A stretch of 64,000 nucleotides of DNA from CAVPJW01 sp963705525 (GCA_963705525.1 CAVPJW010000003.1:496001-560000); one strand, 5' to 3'; shown: positions 45,931 through 56,106, counted from the stretch's first letter. The notes: generated by a model from the letters alone, not told the origin. A program made the numbers and translations.

Positions 45931-47334
45931 ATGACGCCCATGACAAAGAACGTCCCGTCGCGTCTCGCGATTCTCGGTGCCATCCTCGTCGCGTCGGCCG
46001 TACTCGCGCTGGCGCAGACACCGGTCAAGTTGCCCAAGAACAAGTACACGCCCGAGCAGGACGTTCAGCTCGGCCGCGAAGGCGCGGCCGAAGTCCGCAA
46101 GCAATATCCGATCATCAACGATGACGAGATTTCGAGATACCTCACGAAGCTCGGCAATCGAATCGTCGCCGTCGCTCCGAAGGAGTTCAACAATCCGATC
46201 TATGAATACTCGTTCACACCCGTGAACGATAAGGAGATCAACGCCTTCGCGTTGCCCGGAGGTCCGATGTTCGTGAATCGCGGCATGTTCGACGCGGCCG
46301 CGACCGAAGGCGAGGTCACCGGCGTCATGGCTCACGAACTGTCGCACGTTTTGCTGCGCCACGGCACGGCCAACGCCACCAAGGCGCAGAATCCATGGCT
46401 GCAGCTCGGTCAGATCGCCGGGGCCGTGGGCGGTGCCGTCGTCGGCGGCGCGGCTGGATCGGCGATCGCACAGGGCAGCCAGTTCGGCCTCGGCACGCTG
46501 CTTCTCAGGTATAGCCGGGACTTCGAGAAACAGGCCGACATCCTGGGCTCGCAGATGATGGCGCGCGCCGGATACGACCCGCGAGATCTCGCGCACATGT
46601 TCGAAACGATTCAGGAACAGTCGAAGGGGGGGAACCCCCAGTGGATGAGCAGCCATCCGAACCCCGGCAACCGAACGGCGTACATTACTCAGGAAGCGAG
46701 CACGCTGACGGTGGCCCCTCCGGTGACGGACATCGCCGAGTTCCAGCGAATCAAGGCGAAGTTCGGGGCTTTACCGCTGCCGAAGAAAGCCGGATCGGGC
46801 GGCGCGGCCAATCCACCGAAGTCGATCGGCACGATCGGCAAACCCGTGCCCCCGCCGTCCACGCAGTTCCAGACGATTCGAGGCGGCGGTCTGTTTCAGG
46901 CGAGTATCCCGACGAACTGGACCGCCATCTCAGCGGGCAACTCGGTGAAGTTCGTGCCCGAGAACGCCTACGGCCAGCAGAACGGCGAGGACGTCTTCAC
47001 GCACGGCGTCCAGTTCGGCGTGGCGCGCGCCACGACGCGTGATCTTCGCCAGGCGACGCAGGCATTCCTCGAATCGGTTGCGCAAGGAAATCCTGACCTG
47101 CGCGTCGCCGGGGATCAGCGGTCCGTGCAGATGTCCCAGCGCGGTGCGCTCGGCACACCCCTCGTCAACCGATCGGCGCTTGGAGGCACGGAGCGCATCA
47201 ATCTCTACACCACGTTTCTGGCGGACGGCAATCTCTTCTACTACCTCACGGTCGCGCCGGAGAACGACTTCGAGTCGTATCGCGCAACGTTCAACCGGGT
47301 GGGGCAGTCGATACGGATCACGGATGTGAAGTGA
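45931..47334 (+). CDS. Exported M48 family metalloprotease with C-terminal beta domain
   Basis: The 467-residue protein has a signal peptide (LAILGAILVASAVLALAQ). The peptidase domain (about 30-265) contains the Zn motif HELSH in VMAHELSHVLLRHG and the third ligand in RDFEKQADILG. This is BepA/YfgC-like and lacks the membrane helices of HtpX. A Pro-rich linker leads to a C-terminal domain of about 150 residues (LFQASIPTNWTAI, FYYLTVAPENDFESY) of the PsbP/DUF1795 type. It is probably a periplasmic protease in outer-membrane protein quality control. Confidence 0.88.
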   Translation: MTPMTKNVPSRLAILGAILVASAVLALAQTPVKLPKNKYTPEQDVQLGREGAAEVRKQYPIINDDEISRYLTKLGNRIVAVAPKEFNNPIYEYSFTPVNDKEINAFALPGGPMFVNRGMFDAAATEGEVTGVMAHELSHVLLRHGTANATKAQNPWLQLGQIAGAVGGAVVGGAAGSAIAQGSQFGLGTLLLRYSRDFEKQADILGSQMMARAGYDPRDLAHMFETIQEQSKGGNPQWMSSHPNPGNRTAYITQEASTLTVAPPVTDIAEFQRIKAKFGALPLPKKAGSGGAANPPKSIGTIGKPVPPPSTQFQTIRGGGLFQASIPTNWTAISAGNSVKFVPENAYGQQNGEDVFTHGVQFGVARATTRDLRQATQAFLESVAQGNPDLRVAGDQRSVQMSQRGALGTPLVNRSALGGTERINLYTTFLADGNLFYYLTVAPENDFESYRATFNRVGQSIRITDVK

Positions 47335-47344
47335 AACAGCGATG

Positions 47345-47405
47345 AGGATGAGCAATGAGCCGTCGGCAGTCAGCTATTAGCCATCGGCGATCAGGTGTCG
47401 GCCGT
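47345..47405. repeat. Intergenic tandem repeat of another type
   Basis: The 14-15 bp unit GCCRTCGGCRRTCAG occurs twice, followed by a half copy GCCGTCGG, between the M48 gene and the next exported protein gene. It is longer in period than the GTC-type arrays but has the same position after a stop codon. Confidence 0.5.
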
Positions 47406-47437
47406 CGGTTTTTCGTGCTGAACCCAGGAACTGACTC

Positions 47438-49636
47438 ATGAAAAAGCTTCTTCTCATCCTCAGCCTGCTCGTGCCGGGAATCGCGGACGCCCAGACGCTG
47501 ACTTGCGATCTGACAGCGTATCGGCCGGCTCCGGGGCTCACTGCCGCCGTCGATCGTGACGTCCTCGCGGTCTCGTGGAAAGGGGCGCCCGGGACGGAAC
47601 TGCGAGCGCAATTTGCGATCGAAAGCCACGCCCCGGTCCTGCGCGAGCTGGCTGTGAGACGCGCCGGCGGCGCATGGGGCGTCCTCGGAGAACACCTGCG
47701 GCCCGAGTTTCACGTCACGACCGGGGTGCGCCGGATGTCGGAGCAGCAGGCCGAGCCGCTGCGCGCGCTCGGCATCGACATCACGCCCGACGTGATCGAG
47801 AAACACAAGTGGTATGCATTCTGGGACGCGCCGCTGAACGTGCCGGGCCTGAAGGAGGGCGAGAAGCCAATCAACTTCGGTCTGCCGCGAAGGCCCGAAG
47901 AGATCCGCAACGCCGCCGCCTCCTTCACGACTTCATCCTGCAGCGTGAAGATCGACGGTGGACGGCTCGAGGCGAGCTTCCCCGGTCTCTCGATGGGCAT
48001 CTTCGCGGGGACGCTCCGCTTCACGGTGTATCAGGGTACCAACCTGATTCGGATGGAGGCGATCGCCAGGACAGACCAGCCGTCGGTCGCGTACAAGTAC
48101 GACGCGGGGCTGAACGGCCTCTCGACGAAGATCATGCCGCGCGTCGCGTGGCGCGACACTGCTGGCGATCCGCAGCACTATCAGTTCGGAGGCGCGAAGA
48201 ACGACACCGTCGTGCCGGTGCGGGCCGACAGCCGCGTGCTGACGGCCGAAGGCCCGAGCGGCTCGCTGGCCACATTTACGCCGCCGCACACGTTCTTTTT
48301 CACCCGCGAGGTCGATACGAACCTCGGATACGTCTGGTATCGAAAGGACGAAGGCGGACAGTTCGGCATCGGGATCAGGCAGGCGGATCATGAAGAGGTG
48401 AAGGAGTACGCGGCGAACTTCGCCCTGTTCAACGCGCCGCCCGGCACATGGCAGCGGATGGCCGTGTACTTCTACGCGAGCCCTGAGCTGGCGGAAGCCA
48501 CACGCAAGGCCGTGCTCGCGTTCACGCATGACGACACGTTCAAGCCCGTCGCCGGTTACAAGACGTTCGTGAATCACTTCCACCTGAGGTTCACCGAACG
48601 CCTCCGCGAGTCGGGTTCATTCGACACGCCGCTCCAGGATCTCGCCGCGATGAAGGCGCTCGGCCTGAACATCATCGGCCTGAGCGACTTCCACGGCGAC
48701 CTGCACGCCAACGATCCCGGGCCTCTCCGGTTCAAGGACGAGAAGGACTACTTCGAAGGATGCCGTCGCGCGTCCGACGCGGACTTCCTGGTGACCCCGT
48801 GGGAAGAGCCGAGCGCGTACTTCGGCGGCCACTACAACATCATGTGGCCGAAGAGAGTGTACTGGTCGCTGGTTCGATCGTCTGCTCAACCCTTTTCGGA
48901 GAAGGATCCGGCATACGGCACCGTCTATCACACAGGAAGTACCGACGATGTGCAGCGGATGATGGACGCGGAGGGCGCGTACTGGTATCACGCGCATCCG
49001 CGGACGAAGGGCACGGCGGGTTACCCGGACGCGAGCTTCGACAAGGCGTGGGTGAAGAACGATCGATACCTGGGCGTCGCGTTCAAGCCGGGGATGGGCA
49101 TGGACCTCTCAGAAGAGAGGCTGTGCGAGTGGCGGTGCTTCGACGCGGTCGATACGATGAACAATCTCAACGCGGCATCCGGGCTGAGGCCGAAGTACAT
49201 CATCGCGGACATCGACACGTATCGGAAGGGCCCCGAGGATGACACCTACGCGAACTTTCCCGTCAACTACGTGAAACTCGATCGGGTGCCCGGCCCCGAC
49301 GAAGACTGGACGCCGATTATGAAGGCGCTCGGTAACGGAGACTTCTTTGTGTCCACCGGGGAAGTGTTGATCGGGCGTTACGCCGTCGAAGGCTCTGGTC
49401 CACACCGCACGATCAAGGCAGACGTCGAGTGGACGTTCCCGCTCGAGTTCGTCGAGGTGGTCTGGGGCGACGGCCGCAGGATCGATCGCCAGGTCGTCCG
49501 GGCGACGGATCTCCCGAGTTTTGGCAGCAAGCATTTTGAGATTCCGTTCGACGCGACGGGAAAGGCGTGGGTTCGGTTCGCTGTCTGGGATTCGGCAGGA
49601 AATGGTGCGTTCGTACAGCCGGTGTGGCTGAAGTAG
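47438..49636 (+). CDS. Large exported protein with PHP-like C-terminal half, function unknown
   Basis: The 732-residue protein has a signal peptide (KKLLLILSLLVPGIADA). The first half (about 20-380) is beta-rich, similar in feel to sugar-binding or carbohydrate-active sandwich domains. The second contains HFHLRFTERL, then NIIGLSDFHGDLHAND and AYWYHAHPRTKGTAGYP. These histidine and aspartate clusters recall the metal site of PHP phosphoesterases. The final 80 residues (VEWTFPLEFVEVVWGDGR) form another beta domain. I do not recognise an exact family. A secreted metal-dependent hydrolase is the best inference. Confidence 0.7.
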   Translation: MKKLLLILSLLVPGIADAQTLTCDLTAYRPAPGLTAAVDRDVLAVSWKGAPGTELRAQFAIESHAPVLRELAVRRAGGAWGVLGEHLRPEFHVTTGVRRMSEQQAEPLRALGIDITPDVIEKHKWYAFWDAPLNVPGLKEGEKPINFGLPRRPEEIRNAAASFTTSSCSVKIDGGRLEASFPGLSMGIFAGTLRFTVYQGTNLIRMEAIARTDQPSVAYKYDAGLNGLSTKIMPRVAWRDTAGDPQHYQFGGAKNDTVVPVRADSRVLTAEGPSGSLATFTPPHTFFFTREVDTNLGYVWYRKDEGGQFGIGIRQADHEEVKEYAANFALFNAPPGTWQRMAVYFYASPELAEATRKAVLAFTHDDTFKPVAGYKTFVNHFHLRFTERLRESGSFDTPLQDLAAMKALGLNIIGLSDFHGDLHANDPGPLRFKDEKDYFEGCRRASDADFLVTPWEEPSAYFGGHYNIMWPKRVYWSLVRSSAQPFSEKDPAYGTVYHTGSTDDVQRMMDAEGAYWYHAHPRTKGTAGYPDASFDKAWVKNDRYLGVAFKPGMGMDLSEERLCEWRCFDAVDTMNNLNAASGLRPKYIIADIDTYRKGPEDDTYANFPVNYVKLDRVPGPDEDWTPIMKALGNGDFFVSTGEVLIGRYAVEGSGPHRTIKADVEWTFPLEFVEVVWGDGRRIDRQVVRATDLPSFGSKHFEIPFDATGKAWVRFAVWDSAGNGAFVQPVWLK

Positions 49637-49653
49637 AAAGACGAGGAACGCCA

Positions 49654-50346
49654 ATGACTGATGAGATGCAATCCGAGCCCGCACCCGAGCCGCCGCCTCC
49701 TCCTGGCAATCCGCGCACGGGTCCGCCCTGGGAGAGTCAGCGCGCGGCGATCGACGCCTTCATCGCGACCGCGCGCGGCGTGCTGCTGGAGCCGACGATG
49801 TTTTTCGACACGATGCGCCGCGATGGCGGGCTCGGGCCACCGCTCGCCTACGGCGTGATTGGTATCAGTGCGGGCATGCTCGTCTCGATGATGTATCAGA
49901 CCGTCTTTCATGGGTTTGGCATGCCGTTCGTGCCATTTCAGCTGCGCGATATGGCCGTTGGTGTCGCCGGTATCTTCGTCTGGGCGATTGTCGCGCCGAT
50001 CCTCGCGCTGGTCATACTCTTCGTGAATTCGGCCATCTATCACGTTCTCCTCATGCTGTTCGGGGGGGCGCGTCAATCCTACGAAACCACGTTCCGCGTG
50101 ACGGCGTATGCGGCGGGCAGCACGATCCTCTTGAGCATCCTGCCGATCTGCGGCGGCCTCATCGGCAGCATCTGGAACATCGTCGTGTCGATCATCGGCC
50201 TAGCGCGCGCTCATGAAACAACTACGGGAAAAGCTGCGGCGGCCGTGCTCGTGCCGATGCTCCTCTGCTGCCTGATCGTGATGTTCTTCTTCGCGGCGTT
50301 CGTGGCGCTGATCATGGCCGGCGTGAAAGGGGCGAACCAGTTGTGA
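49654..50346 (+). CDS. YIP1 family membrane protein
   Basis: The 230-residue product has a Pro-rich N-terminus (PAPEPPPPPGNPRTGPPWES), the entry motif ATARGVLLEPTMFFDTM and five predicted helices. The conserved feature is the YETTFRVTAYAAGSTILLS block of YIP1 proteins. ATG 49654 follows GAGGAA nine bases upstream. Its last codons overlap the next gene by four bases (GTGA), so YIP1 and DUF2752 proteins are co-translated. The bacterial role is unknown, possibly envelope organisation. Confidence 0.85.
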   Translation: MTDEMQSEPAPEPPPPPGNPRTGPPWESQRAAIDAFIATARGVLLEPTMFFDTMRRDGGLGPPLAYGVIGISAGMLVSMMYQTVFHGFGMPFVPFQLRDMAVGVAGIFVWAIVAPILALVILFVNSAIYHVLLMLFGGARQSYETTFRVTAYAAGSTILLSILPICGGLIGSIWNIVVSIIGLARAHETTTGKAAAAVLVPMLLCCLIVMFFFAAFVALIMAGVKGANQL

Positions 50347-50759
50347 GGCTGGCCTGGCAACGCCTGGACGACCACGACGTCGATCACGAATTGATCTGGG
50401 CGTGGATCGTGCTTCTCGGCGCCATTGGGGGCGGATTCTGGCTCAGCCGTTTCGGGCTGCCACCAGTCATCTGCATGTTCCACGCTGTGACGGGCTTTCC
50501 GTGCCTCACGTGTGGTGCGACGCGAGCAGCGCTGCTTCTCGTCGAGGGAAACCCGGCGGGAAGTCTCCGCATGCATCCTGCCGTGCCCGTCGGATTGCTG
50601 ATGGCGAGCATTTATGTGCCGTATGCGCTGACCGTGTCGACGGCGCGCCTGCCTCGGATTCGTCTGACCCTGACCCCGGAAGACTGGGTGTGCATCCGGT
50701 GGGCGGCCGCGCTCACCGTCGCATTGCTCTGGATCTACCTCATCGCTGACGGACGCTGA
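50343..50759 (+). CDS. DUF2752 membrane protein
   Basis: The 138-residue protein has three or four helices and the DUF2752 signature CMFHAVTGFPCLTCGATRAA with three cysteines, then GNPAGSLRMHP. It starts at GTG 50343, inside the YIP1 stop. The family is widespread in Bacteroidota and Acidobacteriota, usually beside YIP1-like or TM2 genes; its function is not known. The Cys cluster could bind a metal at the membrane surface. Confidence 0.87.
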   Translation: MRLAWQRLDDHDVDHELIWAWIVLLGAIGGGFWLSRFGLPPVICMFHAVTGFPCLTCGATRAALLLVEGNPAGSLRMHPAVPVGLLMASIYVPYALTVSTARLPRIRLTLTPEDWVCIRWAAALTVALLWIYLIADGR

Positions 50760-50903
50760 TCCTGGACCTTCGTCTGTCGCGCTCGGCTCGTGTCTCCTTG
50801 CTATGATGGGGGTGCTCCTCGAGACTCCAGTTCCCCGGCCAGCCGCGAGCGGTTGGCAGGCTTCGACGCGGGCGGCGCGGTTCCAACCAGATGGAGACGT
50901 TCT

Positions 50904-52842
50904 GTGTCCGCCGATAGCAAGGATCGCGGTGCTCCGCCCCTGACGCAGACTCCGGGTCCAGCCGGGGCCGATCCCATTACCCACAGCAAGCTCGAGCCTT
51001 CGGATCACGCGGCCGATCTGCCGTCGTGGGGCGGGCTCGAACGTCTCGAGCTCATCGGGAGCGGCGGATTCGGCCGCGTGTTCAAGGCCTGGGATCCGAC
51101 GCTCGCCCGCGCGGTGGCGCTCAAGCTGATTCACATTCCCGAACCCGACGCCGCTTCGTCTGTGCTGCGCGAAGGCCAGCTCCTCGCGAGACTTCGCCAC
51201 AGGAACATCGTCACCGTCTTTGGTGCCCAGCAGAAGGACGACGAGATCGGCATTTTGATGGAGCTGGTTCGCGGGCGGTCGCTCGCGGATATCGTGGAAC
51301 AGGATGGACCGCTCGGATCCGATGAAGCTTCGATCATTGGCGTCAGCCTCTGCCAGGCGCTCGCCGCGGTGCACGCCGCCGGGCTCGTGCATCGCGACGT
51401 CAAGGCTCGAAACGTCATGCGCGAGGCGGGCGGCCGCATCGTCCTCATGGACTTTGGTGCAGGTCTCGATCGACGGGAGATGCGGGAGCCGACCGGCAGT
51501 CACATGCTGACGGGCACGCCTCTCTGCATGGCGCCCGAAGTGCTCCTCGGGCAGCCTGCGACGCCGGTCAGCGATATCTACAGCCTGGGTGTGCTCCTCT
51601 TCTATCTGACCACCGGTAAACATCCCGTGGAAGGGAAGAACCTCCGGGAGATCGTCATCGCGCACAGCAGCGGACAGCGTACGCCGCTCACCGACCTTCG
51701 ACCGGACGTGCCGACGCGGTTCGTGCAGGTCGTCGATCGCGCGCTCGCGGCCGACGTCGACGATCGCTATGCGAGCGCGGGAAAGATGATGCGCGAGCTG
51801 CTCGACATTCTGCCCGCCGGTGCCACGTCATCTGTCCCGGCCGACGAGGTGGCAGCGATTTCGGGAAGAGGATCTGGCGCATCGGAGAGCGGCCACAGGT
51901 CGCGGCCGCTGGTCGATCGGGTGAGTTCGAGCGCAACGGCGACGGTTGCCGCTCCGTCACTCTGGCCGCGCGACTGCTGTCGTGGACGCTTGTGTCCGTC
52001 GCTGTCATCCTCGGTGTCTGGGCGCTCGGGTTTCTGTCGTCGATCGCGTTCAATAACGTCGCTGGCCCGCACGAGCGATTTCTCTAAAGAGACGCCTGTG
52101 GACTGGTTCGTCTGGGGTGTGCGCGCGCTGATTGCGCCGGCCGTCTACATGGTCGTCGTAACGGTTCCCTTGATGTTTCTGTCCACATGGTGGCACGTGT
52201 TCGCGAGATTCTCCTCGCGTGCGCAGGCTTTCGAAGCGAGGCTTCGTCAGTGGGTGAAAGTGTTCCACCTCGACGATCCGGTCCTGATGGGCCAGGTACT
52301 CTTTACGCTTGAGGTCATGGCGCTTCTCCTCGTCGTGATTCGTTTTGGTGATCTCATCCTGAGCGCCGCCACTTTCGTCGCAGATGCCGATCCAGAAATC
52401 TGGCTAGGCTCTCGCCAGACAATGTCGACGAGCAAATCCTGTATGGGCGCGTCCTTGACATGCTCATTCTTGCCCTGACTGGTCGCTTGGTATTGGATAC
52501 TTCGAATACGTCGGCGCATCGGTGCGGAGCGTGGGCGTCCCAGCGTCGTGTTCGGCCTGATCATTCTGGCCAGCTTCATTCTGCTGCTGGTCTTTCCGTA
52601 CCAAATTATCTGGCACAGCTCGTTCGAGCGGGTCACCTTCGAGGAGAGTCGCTGCTATCAGATTGGAGAGCATTCCGGCGAAGCTCCTGATCTATTGCCC
52701 CGACATGCCCAAACCGAAGAATCGAGTCGTGTCTGCGACCGATCAGGCCCTCAAACGTGAGCAGGTTGTTGAAAGCATCTTATACGGCACCGACAGCGCG
52801 ATGATTTCCGCCGAGCTGCAGATTGAAGTCGGCAGAAATTAG
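50904..52842 (+). pseudogene. Membrane Ser/Thr protein kinase, distorted by about five frameshifts
   Basis: GTG 50904 with GGAG seven bases upstream opens the kinase domain: GSGGFGRVFKAW, VALKLIH, HRDVKARNVM (in place of HRDLKPEN), DFGAG and GTPLCMAPEV. After about residue 330 the open frame turns into nonsense between about 51955 and 52083; the shifted frame there encodes a membrane helix (TLVSVAVILGVWALGFLSS). An extra T in TTT near 52081 restores the frame at ETPVDWFVWG. Further shifts near 52405, 52495 and 52680 join NVDEQILYGRVLDMLILAL, VVFGLIILASFILLLVF and AKLLIYCPDMPKPKNRVV to stop TAG 52842. The intact protein would be about 645 residues with four or five helices. Five defects could mean decay or poor base quality. 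Confidence 0.7.
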
Positions 52843-52850
52843 AGGTGAGC

Positions 52851-53482
52851 ATGCGAGCGCGAAATCTGGCCGTTATCGCGTTGGGCTGCTGGCGATCCTG
52901 GGCTGGCCCGTGATGCGTCGGCTCAAAGAGGGAGCAAGGGTTGGCTCGAACGCCTGAGCGGGCCAGGTCCGTTCGACGGCTTTGAATTCTGGTCGCCGAC
53001 GATTCTCTGCTTCGATGGCGATAGTGTTCGCTGGCTCTACGAGAAGGGCGAGGAGGAGGCGATCTGTGTGGATGCCGGAGTCGGCTGGTTTGAGTCCGAG
53101 TTCCGGCCGGAATTCAGAGGCCGGACGGACGCCAATATCTTCGAGGTCGGGGTCTACTACGACCTTCACCCTGCGCTGGCCGTCGGAGGCGGCATCGGGT
53201 TCGTCCGGTTCAGTGGGGCCGGCTTCGAGGACCTGACGCGCCTGACACTCACGCCCGTGCGCGTGACGTTGCGGCCTCTGGCGATCGGGCGCTCTCGATC
53301 GGGTCCGATATCACCCTGGCGGACTTTGGTGCAGGTCGATTTCCGCGAGTACGTCTCTGCCGGCTCGAATCACCGGCGCCGATTTCGGGGCACCGCAGGT
53401 TCCGCTCGATGAAAAATGGGAGCCCATTGGCTACGTGAGCGTTGGCGTCGATGTCTACGATTTTCTTCGCAGAGGACGTTGA
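52851..53482 (+). pseudogene. Outer-membrane beta-barrel protein, two apparent frameshifts
   Basis: ATG 52851 begins a signal peptide (RNLAVIALG) that continues after a one-base shift near 52885 as LLAILGLARDASAQ. The mature barrel reads FDGFEFWSPTILCFDGDS, ANIFEVGVYYDLHPALAVGG and TLVQVDFREYVSAGSN. After a second shift near 53369 it ends IGYVSVGVDVYDFLRRGR. About 205 residues with alternating strands suggest an eight-stranded barrel. It starts 9 bp after the kinase stop, so the kinase and barrel look like an operon in which both genes share the same defect pattern. Confidence 0.55.
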
Positions 53483-53555
53483 GGATCGCCCTCGCCCAGC
53501 CTAGAATACGGCTCGCTGGACTTGATCGGCGTTGATTTGACAGAAGGGGGAGGGG

Positions 53556-54780
53556 ATGGGCAGCCAGGATCGCACTCGTCGACTGTATACAGGTGGCGCC
53601 TTGCTGGCGCTGCTCGCTGCGCTGGGGATTGGACAGGCGCTCATCGAGCTTCGCGTTGCGGCTCAGGCCGGCAAGCAGTGCGCCGATGTTCGAAGTCGAT
53701 CCCTTCTGGCCCAAGCCGCTTCCCAATCACTGGCTGATCGGCTCGAGCATCGGCGTGTCAGTTGATGCGCAGGATCACGTCTGGATGATCCATCGCCCGC
53801 AGACACTCAACAAGGCCAACGAGCTCGGCCTTGCCAGCCGGACCAGTGAGTGCTGCGAGTCGGCGCCGCCCGTGCTGGAGTTCGACCAGGCCGGGAACCT
53901 CATCGGCCACTGGGGTGGATCGGGGCAAGGGTTCGAATGGCCGGAGTCGAACCACGGCATCACCGTGGACTACAAAGGCAACGTGTGGATCGGCGGCAAC
54001 GGCGGCGGCGATTCGCATGTCCTCAAGTTCACGCAGGACGGCAAGCTCCTGTTGCAGATCGGCAAGGCCAACGCGCGTCGTGTGAGCGGCAGCGGCGATA
54101 ACGCGAAGTATGCGGGCGGCAGCAACGATCTCGCGAGCTTCGGCCGCGCCGCGAAGATCTTCGTCGATCCGAAGGCGAATGAGGCCTACATCGCCGATGG
54201 CTATCTGAACAAACGAGTCATGGTTCTCGATGCCGACACTGGCTTTTACAAGAGACACTGGGGCGCGTACGGCAACAAGCCCGACGACACCGATCTCGGC
54301 AACTACGATCCGAACGCGCCGCCGGCGCAGCAGTTCCGGAACCCCGTGCACTGCGCCGAACTGTCCAACGACGGGCTGCTCTACGTCTGCGATCGCGTGA
54401 ACGATCGCATTCAGGTGTTCCGGCCGGACGGGAAGTTCGTCAACGAGCTGTTCGTGGCGAAGAAAACGCTGGCGTCGGGGTCCGTCTGGGATATCGCGTT
54501 CTCAAAGGATCTGGAACAGAAGTTCATCTATCTCGCCGACGGCCACAATGAAAAGGTCTACATCATCGAGCGAGCCTCGATGCAGGTGCTGACCAGTTTC
54601 GGCGACGGCGGTCGTCAGCCGGGCCAGTTCCATGGCGTGCACAGCATCGCCACGGATTCAAAGGGGAACATCTACACGACGGAAACGTACGAAGGAAAGC
54701 GAGTGCAGAAGTTCGTGTTCAAGGGCATGGGACCGGTTGCGAAAGAGAATCAAGGCGCGCCCTGGCCGCAATCAAGGTAG
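53556..54780 (+). pseudogene. Exported NHL-repeat beta-propeller protein, frameshift near the N-terminus
   Basis: ATG 53556 gives a signal anchor (TGGALLALLAALGIGQALIELRV) that is out of frame with the main body; a one-base shift near 53680 joins it to MFEVDPFWPKPLPNHW. The propeller of about 360 residues has repeated NHL-like strands: ISVDAQDHVWMIHRP-type, GITVDYKGNVWIGGNGGG, EAYIADGYLNKRVMVLD, LLYVCDRVNDRIQVF and IATDSKGNIYTTETYEGKRVQKF. Relatives include peptidylglycine alpha-amidating-lyase-like propellers. The long open frame alone starts at 53593 but would lack export. It converges with the glycosyltransferase gene, overlapping by 9 bp. Confidence 0.8.
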
Positions 54781-55617
54781 CGAGGAAGGCTGGTCGGGCT
54801 TGAGATCCTCGAGCCCGATTTCGAACTCCTCGTATGTGCCCGTGAATCGTCGGAGTTTGATGTCCCAGATCGGATACTCGTCGTAGAAGACGTCGCGCGG
54901 ATCCTTCTTGTAATAGTGCGGTTCGTACGCCGGCTGGAAGTCGCGCTCCACGCGGTCCTTTGCACGCGCGACCACCTGTGTCGGTGTCCTCACCGAATGG
55001 TGTCTGAGGATCGGCGTGCGCGAGAGGAAGGCCCCGGTGATGTTCGCCGGCAGAATGCTCTCCTGGCCATCCTCGTAACGACAATCCCCGCCATCGAGAT
55101 ACCCTCGATACTCGAACCAGTGTCCGGTGTAGTACGGGAGACGCTCCGTTATTGGCAGCGCTGCGTACTGCGGTAGCCAACATTCCCTCTCGAAGTCCCA
55201 CTTCTCTTTGTCGCCCGGGTGCAGCAGATGGTGGCACGATCGCATCTTCAGGAGCGTTGCGCCTTCTTCCTCCATCGCGCGGGCGATCTTGAAGGGATCG
55301 TGGTACCAGATCTCGTCGGCGAGCGTCACGTATACCCATGTGTCGAGGCCGAAGCGTCGGCGTTTTTCCTCGAGGAGCGGCTGATACATCCAGTGGAGGC
55401 ACCCCTTCGCGGGTTCGGGAAAGAACAGCCGCTGCCTGAAGACGGTGACATTGTCGAAGGATTGAAGAATCTCGAACGTGCGATCGGATGAGTCATCGAG
55501 CGCGATGATGGGAACGTCGAGCCGGCGCCAGTACGTCAGCGTCTGCTCGATGAAGTCTTCCTCGTCTTTCGACATCATGAGCCCGACGATGGGGCGGGGA
55601 GGGCTGCCGGGGTGCAT
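54772..55617 (-). CDS. Family 2-like glycosyltransferase
   Basis: The 281-residue cytoplasmic protein has a GT-A start IVGLMMSKDEEDFIEQTL followed by IIALDDSSDRTFEILQ and an acidic TLADEIWYHDP taking the place of the DxD motif. It also has TWVYVTLADE and a tail rich in Tyr and Asp. Relatives in the Glyco_tranf_2_4 group modify cell-surface glycans. ATG 55617 (MHPGSPPRP) was chosen; ATG 55650 is possible. No sugar gene cluster surrounds it. Confidence 0.75.
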   Translation of the reverse strand: MHPGSPPRPIVGLMMSKDEEDFIEQTLTYWRRLDVPIIALDDSSDRTFEILQSFDNVTVFRQRLFFPEPAKGCLHWMYQPLLEEKRRRFGLDTWVYVTLADEIWYHDPFKIARAMEEEGATLLKMRSCHHLLHPGDKEKWDFERECWLPQYAALPITERLPYYTGHWFEYRGYLDGGDCRYEDGQESILPANITGAFLSRTPILRHHSVRTPTQVVARAKDRVERDFQPAYEPHYYKKDPRDVFYDEYPIWDIKLRRFTGTYEEFEIGLEDLKPDQPSSLP

Positions 55618-55758
55618 CACGCAGATTCCGACGTGCACAGTGTTGCACACGTCGGCGATCTGCGCGCAATCGATCGATCTCGGGCTGAGTTGGAGAAGGT
55701 GTACGCGGACCCTACAGCGCCGGGAAAAAGTTACGCGGTTGTCCTCGTCCCGTCACCG

Positions 55759-55986
55759 TCACGGCTGAGGCGCATGCATGCCGGCCCCGACGGTCTCGCC
55801 GTGCGGAGGCGCACACGTCTCATTGGCGTAGAGGACGATTGACATGGCGCGCTCGTGCTCGACGAGCGCATCGCGCAGACTTCGGAGCTGATCCAGCGCA
55901 TTTTCCAGGCACTCTTCCGTGCTCTGATGCAGCTGGCCGGTGTACAGGGCTTCGTGACAACGCGCGCATCGTGTATCTGTGGACAT
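55759..55986 (-). CDS. Small zinc-ribbon-like protein
   Basis: The 75-residue protein starts at ATG 55986 (MSTDTRCARCHEALYTGQLHQ, here beyond the first Met) with one CxxC near the N-terminus and a helical centre (ECLENALDQLRSLRDALVEHERA). A second Cys near the C-terminus and several His could complete a metal site. Codon use is ordinary. I do not recognise the family, and a chance frame is possible. Confidence 0.4.
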   Translation of the reverse strand: MSTDTRCARCHEALYTGQLHQSTEECLENALDQLRSLRDALVEHERAMSIVLYANETCAPPHGETVGAGMHAPQP

Positions 55987-56106
55987 GAGACCCCCGGCGC
56001 GCGTGCACAGTCAGAGGCTGAGCCTCGCGCGCTGGGGAATGGATAGAGCACGAGGAATGCCACCCGTGCCGCAGCAAGGTCAGGCGTTCTGGCATTCCAC
56101 TCAGGC

